Source: Mycteria americana (Eukaryota > Chordata > Aves > Ciconiiformes > Ciconiidae). Taken from it: 64,000 nucleotides of DNA. Shown here piece by piece: positions 63,501 to 64,000 of this stretch (the stretch's first letter is position 1; each line of letters begins with the position of its first letter). The notes under the pieces were generated by a model. The model was not told the DNA's origin. It searched no databases and saw only the letters and a program-made list of their open reading frames with translations. The stretch covers positions 58,218,001 through 58,282,000 of the forward strand of contig NC_134369.1 in the NCBI RefSeq assembly GCF_035582795.1, given 5' to 3'. The position numbers were made by a program, and so were the translations under genes.

Positions 63501-64000
63501 AAAATAGCTGAAAAGTCATTCTCTGTTTCTCCCTCAACAGCATCACCACTAACAATCTAAGTTTGTGTGATGAACTAAGTTGGAACCTCCAAAACTAAGG
63601 CATCTTGCCAATCACTCAAGCACAGATTTAGCTGGATCTGTTCTGGTGTAAACAAACACCAATCTGCCCTGAAGTAGGGTTCATTCTGTCCACTGTGGGA
63701 AGCATATGCATATTTTGGTAAGTAAATGGGGGGTTTTTTCTACCCTTCAAAAACAAGATCAATTGTCTTGCCTTCCTGTTTAAATTTTACAGGTAACAAG
63801 TGAAAATTTATGAGACAAGTTATGGCAAATGAGATGCCATTTTCTAAAACTGAGACACAACATAAACTGATTTAATTTCAGATGTTCAATTAAGTCATAC
63901 CTGTTTCAATAGTTTCTGCAAATTTCTCAAGTCCTTCAAAAGGCTGGGACCCTTCTCCTTGTTCATCTGTCAATTTTTGGCTAAGACACTCTTTTGCAAG
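24349..64000 (-). CDS. ATG2B: ATG2B, autophagy-related protein 2 homolog B (40 coding exons, 5' end off window)
   Basis: ATG2 proteins are rod-shaped bridges with a lipid-binding groove. They move phospholipids from the ER to the growing phagophore with WIPI proteins and ATG9, and also act at lipid droplets. Forty exons join in one open frame of about 1954 codons plus a stop. The order matches vertebrate ATG2B throughout, for example VLHIDPLPPPESSLNLNPLT, HDHLRF, MPLRLNIDQ, GGVGPMHSLVQL and the C-terminal ATEATSNVLGGMRNQIRPD. The first visible residues (LAKECLSQKL) correspond to about residue 127 of the human protein, so the N-terminal chorein-like part and promoter are missing from the window, not lost. 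A GABARAP-binding FCIL motif and an acidic/basic linker are present. No frameshift or stop interrupts the gene, so it looks functional. The paralogue ATG2A is less likely because the match to ATG2B, as I recall it, is close exon by exon. Confidence 0.97.
24995..25021. repeat. Perfect 12-bp inverted repeat with 3-nt spacer
   Basis: AGAGTTTAAGCA, spacer TAA, then TGCTTAAACTCT, in the ATG2B last intron. It would form a short hairpin in RNA from either strand. Confidence 0.85.
25274..25358. repeat. Three copies of a 19-bp word in the last intron
   Basis: GGTCAGCTGAAACTAACA occurs at 25282, 25306 and 25340. The first and third copies share the longer CTTCATTTGGTCAGCTGAAA with a 58-bp spacing. A recent local duplication between window exons 39 and 40. 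Confidence 0.85.
25429..25578 (-). CDS. ATG2B: ATG2B window exon 39
   Basis: Encodes AAAETAYDMVSPGPTFIEAK, then RHRLAHQPVDLREGVAKAYS, ending VVKE. Acceptor CTTCAG|GCAGCT, donor GAG|GTGAGT, 150 bp, phase 0 at both ends. Confidence 0.96.
26150..26245. repeat. T/G-rich low-complexity tract
   Basis: Irregular GTTTT, GGGTTT and TTTG units on the plus strand, A/C-rich on the gene's strand. In the intron between window exons 38 and 39. It creates a false 100-codon open frame. Confidence 0.8.
26697..26851 (-). CDS. ATG2B: ATG2B window exon 38
   Basis: Encodes QGLKDLVWLPIEQYRKDGRI, then RGFQRGAASFGTSTAMAALE, ending MVQTIQ. This belongs to the C-terminal region that contributes amphipathic helices for membrane and lipid-droplet targeting in ATG2 proteins. 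Acceptor TTTCAG|TCCAAG, donor CAG|GTATAG, 155 bp. Confidence 0.96.
27022..27143 (-). CDS. ATG2B: ATG2B window exon 37
   Basis: Encodes LLGVDKLFSYAISEWLNDIK, then QLPGILGGVGPMHSLVQL. Acceptor TTCAG|TTTATT, donor TTAG|GTAAGT, 122 bp. Confidence 0.96.
27627..27709 (-). CDS. ATG2B: ATG2B window exon 36
   Basis: Encodes GTLAGILIGLAQLNCSELKL, then KRLCYRH. Acceptor TTACAG|GGGACA, donor ATGG|GTAAGT, 83 bp. Hydrophobic helix-forming sequence. Confidence 0.95.
28554..28576. repeat. A23 homopolymer
   Basis: Longest A run in the window, preceded by AAGGAAAAAAGAAAG. In the intron between window exons 35 and 36. No retrocopy is visible in front of it. Confidence 0.9.
28709..28778 (-). CDS. ATG2B: ATG2B window exon 35
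   Basis: Encodes EFRFTSEVPIRLDYHGKHVS followed by MDQ. Acceptor CCCAG|AGAATT, donor CAG|GTTTGT, 70 bp, the shortest exon seen. Start of the highly conserved C-terminal ATG2 region. Confidence 0.95.
29727..29931 (-). CDS. ATG2B: ATG2B window exon 34
   Basis: Begins VKKSPGAEVTCSLARHVSS and ends SDQPVFF. The middle (hydrophilic, Ser/Asn/Asp/His-rich) is poorly conserved and likely disordered. Acceptor CCTTAG|TTAAAA, donor TCAG|GTAAAC, 205 bp. Confidence 0.94.
30774..30852 (-). CDS. ATG2B: ATG2B window exon 33
   Basis: Encodes DALFFLKDFFTSLSTEVELL and ends VTPDPE. Acceptor ATTAG|GATGCC, donor GAAG|GTATAA, 79 bp. Confidence 0.95.
31035..31310 (-). mobile_element. Possible ancient CR1-type LINE fragment
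   Basis: The plus strand resembles, in order, the reverse complement of old CR1 3' ends: a CTCTTGGTCATCGCCCCCTG block, then GTCTTAAAACTCCAGGG, then GAGACTGTTCCGGAACCCAA, then TTTCTCTGATTTCCAATAGA. Highly diverged. It lies upstream of window exon 33 in the ATG2B intron. Confidence 0.4.
32489..32590 (-). CDS. ATG2B: ATG2B window exon 32
   Basis: Encodes LTVKALHVRPESGRSPQECC and ends LMPLRLNIDQ, a core motif of the family. Acceptor TCTCAG|TTAACA, donor CAG|GTTGGT, 102 bp, phase 0 at both ends. Confidence 0.96.
33183..33377 (-). CDS. ATG2B: ATG2B window exon 31
   Basis: Encodes VKFQHEVYPPGGAEGESSLL, then RQVFIVQDLEIRDRLATSQM, ending KAHSNM. Acceptor AAAAG|GTGAAA, donor ATG|GTACAG, 195 bp, phase 0 at both ends. 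Very strongly conserved after the first 20 residues. Confidence 0.96.
33452..33510. repeat. A/C-rich low-complexity tract
   Basis: Irregular AAAACC, AACAAA and CCAACC units in the intron between window exons 30 and 31. Similar tracts lie near 30890-30925, 37806-37862 and 43408-43482. Confidence 0.75.
34289..34317. repeat. GTT/ATT trinucleotide microsatellite
   Basis: Four to five TTG units pass into four to five TTA units, in the intron between window exons 30 and 31. Confidence 0.85.
35295..35403 (-). CDS. ATG2B: ATG2B window exon 30
   Basis: Encodes SPHSSPSHTPTRHGRSTACG and ends FLMEIQLSK. Acceptor CCCAG|AAGTCC, donor AAG|GTGAAA, 109 bp. A Ser/Thr/Pro-rich linker begins the exon. Confidence 0.94.
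35927..35980 (+). mobile_element. CR1 3' tail remnant
   Basis: About 54 bp of the CR1 3' end (GTGATCTTTAAGGTCCCTTC, then CCAACCC and CCATTCTACGACTGATTC) in the intron between window exons 29 and 30. Opposite orientation to the gene. Confidence 0.75.
36108..36334 (-). CDS. ATG2B: ATG2B window exon 29 (probable WIPI-binding segment)
   Basis: Begins EKEEEPVIKIMVDDAIIIKE, then VRYVVKEISLIWHLYGGRDF, ending SPAKSFM. The part just after the LIR is where the WIPI-interacting region of ATG2A has been mapped, so this exon probably holds it. Acceptor ATTAG|GAAAAA, donor TCAT|GTAAGT, 227 bp. Confidence 0.95.
37331..37533 (-). CDS. ATG2B: ATG2B window exon 28, carries the LIR motif
   Basis: Encodes SDLFLFPDESGNVSQDPSPT and ends SDDFCILFAPKVAVA. 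DDFCIL is the LC3/GABARAP-interacting motif known in ATG2A and ATG2B, with acidic residues before the aromatic. Acceptor CCCAG|GAGTTT; the donor GCT|GTAAGA has a T at its last exon base. Length 203 bp. Confidence 0.96.
37355..37366 (-). other. ATG2B: LIR/GIM codons F-C-I-L in ATG2B
   Basis: Four codons TTC TGC ATT CTT preceded by Ser-Asp-Asp. In the human proteins this site binds GABARAP-family proteins and is needed for phagophore closure. Position falls at about residue 1494 of the full protein. Confidence 0.85.
38521..38662 (-). CDS. ATG2B: ATG2B window exon 27
   Basis: Encodes VETFSQPSSHGPLLAESEQQ, then LRDLMSDAMEEIETQQ, ending PESN. Acceptor CTACAG|GTAGAG, donor AATG|GTAAGA, 142 bp. Confidence 0.94.
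39150..39320 (-). CDS. ATG2B: ATG2B window exon 26
   Basis: Encodes TKPRFELHCSSDVIHIRTCS, then SCAALMNLIQYIASYGDL, ending SKPKMK. Acceptor TCTAG|ACTAAA, donor AAG|GTATGA, 171 bp, phase 0 at both ends. Cys-rich (three Cys in 15 residues). Confidence 0.95.
39558..39640 (-). CDS. ATG2B: ATG2B window exon 25
   Basis: Encodes DYVRVMDMGLLELTITTVKS and ends with alternating Ser-Asp (SDSDSDGER). Acceptor TTTCAG|ATTATG, donor AGA|GTAAGT, 83 bp. The Ser-Asp run is one unit longer than the human version as I recall it. Confidence 0.94.
40083..40114. repeat. Perfect 14-bp inverted repeat with 4-nt spacer
   Basis: GTTTAAAGAAAACA, spacer GGCA, TGTTTTCTTTAAAC, within the intron between window exons 24 and 25. 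Confidence 0.88.
40353..40372. repeat. Perfect 20-bp palindrome
   Basis: AGAAAAGAGATCTCTTTTCT, self-complementary over its full length, 239 bp to the right of the 14-bp inverted repeat in the same intron. Confidence 0.88.
40676..40746 (-). CDS. ATG2B: ATG2B window exon 24
   Basis: Encodes IILDEAALHLSDKCNTVTVN, ending LHR. Acceptor TTTCAG|GATAAT, donor AGAG|GTAAGG. At 71 bp it is one of the shortest exons. Confidence 0.94.
41574..41666 (-). CDS. ATG2B: ATG2B window exon 23
   Basis: Encodes PLFLPVRSLLTVETFSISSS and ends DKSSSTL. Acceptor TTTAG|GCCCTT, donor TCAG|GTATAA, 93 bp. Confidence 0.94.
41939..42045 (-). CDS. ATG2B: ATG2B window exon 22 (CAD-type segment)
   Basis: Encodes ILYFLNISDEPVLGYNPPAT and ends LWSCALDY. 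Acceptor TTTAG|ATTTTA, donor ACAG|GTAAAT, 107 bp. The SCALDYR stretch probably corresponds to the conserved Cys-Ala-Asp element for which the ATG2 CAD family is named; that assignment is inference. Confidence 0.94.
43408..43482. repeat. A/C-rich low-complexity tract
   Basis: A12 followed by AAACAAACCC-type units, T/G-rich on the gene strand; intron between window exons 21 and 22. Confidence 0.75.
43765..43845 (-). CDS. ATG2B: ATG2B window exon 21
   Basis: Encodes EFLVAVGLRGATLQHRVLPS and ends GLSWHEQ. Acceptor GTGCAG|GAATTT, donor CAG|GTCAGG, 81 bp, phase 0 at both ends. Confidence 0.93.
44749..44948 (-). CDS. ATG2B: ATG2B window exon 20
   Basis: Begins MVDGVVPSSEVRLPSTIRPH and ends DKIESNTK. 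Acceptor TTGCAG|GTATGG, donor AAG|GTTAGT, 200 bp. The methionine here is internal, not a start. Confidence 0.95.
45747..45897 (-). CDS. ATG2B: ATG2B window exon 19, tandem acceptor
   Basis: Encodes QDDGRTLEGKYGEFWFEF and GGSLFSVTKYEG, ending SSSLNLYHQ. The acceptor reads TTCAG|CAG|GATGAT, so two adjacent AGs are usable. The upstream one keeps the Gln found in the human protein (VKQDNGD). Donor CAAG|GTAGGG, 151 bp. Confidence 0.93.
46193..46365 (-). CDS. ATG2B: ATG2B window exon 18
   Basis: Encodes DDESGSEEETLQYYSTVD followed by a basic cluster RSRRRKKLDSQNKNSQSF and ends FTDVK. Acceptor ATTAG|ATGATG, donor AAG|GTGAGA, 173 bp. An acidic patch next to a basic one suggests an exposed linker. 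Confidence 0.95.
46624..46781 (-). CDS. ATG2B: ATG2B window exon 17
   Basis: Encodes ISNDLLLWEPTAPSPVETF, then GVGLSVASQLINTFSKDSFS, ending KSPVHY. Acceptor TCCTAG|GATCAG, donor TACG|GTAATA, 158 bp, phase 2 to 1. Confidence 0.95.
47939..47940 (-). other. ATG2B: GC splice donor of the intron after window exon 16
   Basis: Donor context ATAG|GCAAGT, joined to acceptor CCTAG at 46782-46783. Frame and protein match (KLYNR-ISNDLLL). Confidence 0.9.
47941..48083 (-). CDS. ATG2B: ATG2B window exon 16, GC donor
   Basis: Encodes MVMPGDVIEMTEFQDKTISN and ends NKSFYEKLYNR. Acceptor TTTCAG|ATGGTG. The frame into exon 17 (R-ISNDLLLWEP) fixes the donor as ATAG|GCAAGT, the third GC donor in the gene. Length 143 bp. 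Confidence 0.95.
48224..48416 (-). CDS. ATG2B: ATG2B window exon 15, acidic run
   Basis: Begins IVLKINPLAVHSILERIAAE and runs into glutamate-rich EEEEGDNNFQEEEEGG, then SLKDVCDIRRPEPSPFSSRR. Acceptor GTCAG|GATTG, donor GAG|GTACTA, 193 bp. The acidic stretch is present in mammalian ATG2B too but varies in length. Confidence 0.96.
49513..49618 (-). CDS. ATG2B: ATG2B window exon 14
   Basis: Encodes SFEEDNAEAPIKFFQVSGG and ends SSSDNFDWPR. Acceptor ATTCAG|GTTCAT, donor CTCG|GTAAAA, 106 bp. Acidic and Ser-rich, likely a flexible surface loop. Confidence 0.95.
50433..50706 (-). CDS. ATG2B: ATG2B window exon 13
   Basis: Encodes HKAFTEVFLDDSHTPANCRV, then RFPIPDLRSDQERGPWFKKS and TEFIGGSTPEQVKLELTFK. 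Acceptor TTTTAG|CATAAA, donor ACTG|GTAAGA. At 274 bp it is the longest exon in the window. Confidence 0.96.
51925..52113 (-). CDS. ATG2B: ATG2B window exon 12
   Basis: Encodes GSQGRLSSVPQKAELQIKLS, then LDISIVDRLNSLLQPQKL, ending NKHISL. Acceptor TTTCAG|GGTAGT, donor CTG|GTAAGT, 189 bp, phase 0 at both ends. Confidence 0.96.
52289..52381 (-). CDS. ATG2B: ATG2B window exon 11
   Basis: Encodes LLTFHSEEGNDSHAMPCLQL and ends RGPQ. Acceptor TAAAG|CTGCTG, donor CAG|GTAAGG, 93 bp, in phase 0 at both ends, so skipping it would keep the frame. Confidence 0.94.
52926..53076 (-). CDS. ATG2B: ATG2B window exon 10
   Basis: Encodes FIGTGIKVSYEQRQRTASRS and DMEFLECLF, ending PHYTE. Acceptor TTCAG|ATTTAT, donor GAG|GTATGT, 151 bp. 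Confidence 0.95.
53980..54241 (-). CDS. ATG2B: ATG2B window exon 9
   Basis: Encodes VSVDESRPELLFRLAVGTFS and, later, STEDFLSFREVFAEACSHDH. One of the most recognisable ATG2B blocks. Acceptor TTTCAG|CTATTC, donor TTAG|GTATAA, 262 bp, phase 1 to 2. Confidence 0.97.
54400..54511 (-). CDS. ATG2B: ATG2B window exon 8
   Basis: Encodes LQPTWGDFLDRNKQELQPPR and ends MVHQTSLRRT. Acceptor TTTTAG|CTTCAA, donor ACAT|GTAAGT, 112 bp. This linker differs more from the mammalian protein than its neighbours, especially after QELQPPR. Confidence 0.93.
55241..55395 (-). CDS. ATG2B: ATG2B window exon 7
   Basis: Begins EEEVFFSMAEMDMSHSLSSL, a Ser-rich, probably disordered linker, and ends GSPLSTTV. Acceptor CATTAG|AAGAAG, donor GTG|GTATAG, 155 bp. 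The preceding intron is one of the GC-AG introns. Confidence 0.95.
56068..56069 (-). other. ATG2B: GC splice donor of the intron after window exon 6
   Basis: Donor context CGTG|GCAAGT, and the acceptor at 55396-55397 is a normal AG. The coding frame across the junction matches the human protein. Confidence 0.88.
56070..56252 (-). CDS. ATG2B: ATG2B window exon 6, GC donor
   Basis: Encodes ESLSRIELSNKDRKNRPM and ends SFYETESARTPSSR. Acceptor TTCAG|AGAGCC. The join to the next exon (R-EEEVFF) requires donor CGTG|GCAAGT, a second GC donor in a row. One tyrosine of the human RYYLRK stretch is absent (RYLRK here). Length 183 bp. Confidence 0.94.
56349..56394. repeat. TA/TG-rich microsatellite
   Basis: Interrupted (TA)n stretches with GCATCTG and CATATCTG breaks, about 100 bp upstream of window exon 6. 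Confidence 0.8.
57327..57328 (-). other. ATG2B: GC splice donor of the intron after window exon 5
   Basis: Donor context CCAG|GCAAGT; all other donor positions match consensus, as usual for GC-AG introns spliced by the major spliceosome. Confidence 0.9.
57329..57425 (-). CDS. ATG2B: ATG2B window exon 5, GC donor
   Basis: Encodes LDVDGQIDSVHLFLSPRQ and LLLDMVAAIAGP. Acceptor TTTTAG|TTGGAT. The frame and the next exon (G+AG AGC CTA) require the donor CCAG|GCAAGT, a GC instead of GT. No nearby GT keeps the frame. Length 97 bp. Confidence 0.94.
58044..58048. repeat. Target-site duplication of the LTR, left copy
   Basis: CTCAT directly before the LTR's TG. Identical to 59053-59057. A 5-bp duplication is the size expected of ERVL-type integration. 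Confidence 0.85.
58049..59052 (+). mobile_element. Complete ERV LTR (ERVL-like avian family) in ATG2B intron, antisense
   Basis: About 1 kb bounded by TG (58049) and CA (59052) and flanked by perfect 5-bp duplications CTCAT at 58044-58048 and 59053-59057. The 5' part (TTGGGTGTACGTGGCAAGG), the GCAATAAATTCAATTAATTT block with AATAAA at 58873-58878 and the CAGCCAAGGTCAATCCACCA end match an ERV LTR I recall as common in neoavian genomes. A TATA-like ATATTTAA lies at 58228-58235. No internal retroviral genes are present, so it is a solo LTR. Open frames of 60-160 codons inside it are by-products. It is inserted opposite to ATG2B transcription. Confidence 0.9.
58330..58670 (+). repeat. Degenerate tandem repeats inside the LTR
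   Basis: Loose repeats of about 40-60 bp built from the words GGAGCAGGTT, CTGCAGCC, GTGGA and CCCACAC or CCCATGC. This repetitive middle is a feature of the LTR family as I recall it and explains the several overlapping open frames here. Confidence 0.6.
59053..59057. repeat. Target-site duplication of the LTR, right copy
   Basis: CTCAT directly after the LTR's terminal CA. It is followed at once by a run of 13 G (59058-59070), which was either at the insertion site or grew later. Confidence 0.85.
59888..59903. repeat. 16-bp palindrome
   Basis: CTATAGTGCACTATAG, self-complementary, in the large intron between window exons 4 and 5. Confidence 0.8.
60608..60787 (-). CDS. ATG2B: ATG2B window exon 4
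   Basis: Encodes ATEPKLSPSWNPKIIYEPHP and ends ELSLTLKQNEVLPGAK. Acceptor TTTAAG|GCAACT, donor AAG|GTTAGT, 180 bp, phase 0 at both ends. The intron that follows is the largest seen (about 3.2 kb) and carries the LTR at 58049-59052. Confidence 0.95.
61270..61432 (-). CDS. ATG2B: ATG2B window exon 3
   Basis: Encodes TMYCDETADECSGINVHQPT and, further on, SGVSFFWDEFPASAKSSPVC. Acceptor CCCAG|AACTATG, donor CTG|GTAAAA, 163 bp. The last residues (SATQL) differ from the mammalian sequence as I recall it, but the splice sites and frame are good. Confidence 0.94.
61521..61539. repeat. (TC)n microsatellite
   Basis: About nine TC/CT units in the intron upstream of window exon 3. Confidence 0.85.
62822..62924 (-). 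CDS. ATG2B: ATG2B window exon 2
   Basis: Encodes VLRRVKVTFLDTVLRIEHVP followed by ENSKSGTALEIRIE. Acceptor TTTAAG|TTCTA, donor AAAG|GTAAAG. Length 103 bp takes the phase from 1 to 2, fitting both neighbours. Confidence 0.95.
63901..64000 (-). CDS. ATG2B: ATG2B window exon 1 (partial, continues past window end)
   Basis: Reads LAKECLSQKLTDEQGEG and ends EKFAETIET plus one base, with donor CAG|GTATGA. It is cut by the window edge and its acceptor is not visible. It lies just after the N-terminal chorein-like region of the protein, probably human exon 3. Confidence 0.93.

Larger units (their letters stand above)
24580..63900 (-). other. ATG2B: ATG2B introns
   Basis: Thirty-nine introns lie between the 40 exons, from about 180 bp (between window exons 11 and 12) to about 3.2 kb (between 4 and 5). 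Apart from the LTR, CR1 pieces and simple repeats listed separately I see only AT-rich unique sequence. No nested gene, snoRNA or microRNA could be recognised by eye, though snoRNAs are easy to miss this way. Confidence 0.7.

Noticed and set aside
1-64000. CRISPR arrays, tRNA, rRNA, bacterial operons or an intact provirus
   Set aside because: None seen on reading both strands. The window is ordinary vertebrate sequence around one large gene; I found no convincing undescribed multi-gene system.

Overview
This is a bird genome window, most likely from Neoaves. A CR1 LINE fragment still encodes the end of its ORF2. Two LTR copies match endogenous retroviral families I know as widespread in neoavian genomes. 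The one clear protein-coding gene is vertebrate in structure, with short coding exons, GT-AG introns and an AT-rich background. The family and species calls come from recall, not a search.

The right two thirds (about 24.3-64 kb) is one gene on the minus strand, ATG2B, the ER-to-phagophore lipid-transfer protein of autophagy. I traced 40 coding exons, from a partial exon at the right edge (63901-64000) to the stop codon at 24349-24351. Reading phase is unbroken across all of them. They encode about 1954 residues, starting near residue 127 of the roughly 2080-residue protein. The first one or two coding exons, the start codon and the promoter lie beyond base 64000. Three introns have GC-AG boundaries (all GCAAGT donors). 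One exon has a tandem CAGCAG acceptor. A complete LTR with a perfect 5-bp target duplication sits antisense in the largest visible intron.

The region just left of the stop codon (about 20.1-24.3 kb) is AT-rich, with several possible poly(A) signals for the minus strand. It is probably the 3' UTR, but its end cannot be fixed by eye.

The left part (1 to about 20 kb) looks intergenic. It holds a solo LTR (1972-2566), a CR1 3' fragment (7047-7607), homopolymer tracts and many short chance ORFs. I found no convincing gene there, no RNA gene, and nothing resembling a bacterial, CRISPR or viral coding system. The most notable points are the cluster of GC-AG introns, the intronic antisense LTR, the conserved GABARAP-binding motif, and several perfect intronic palindromes.
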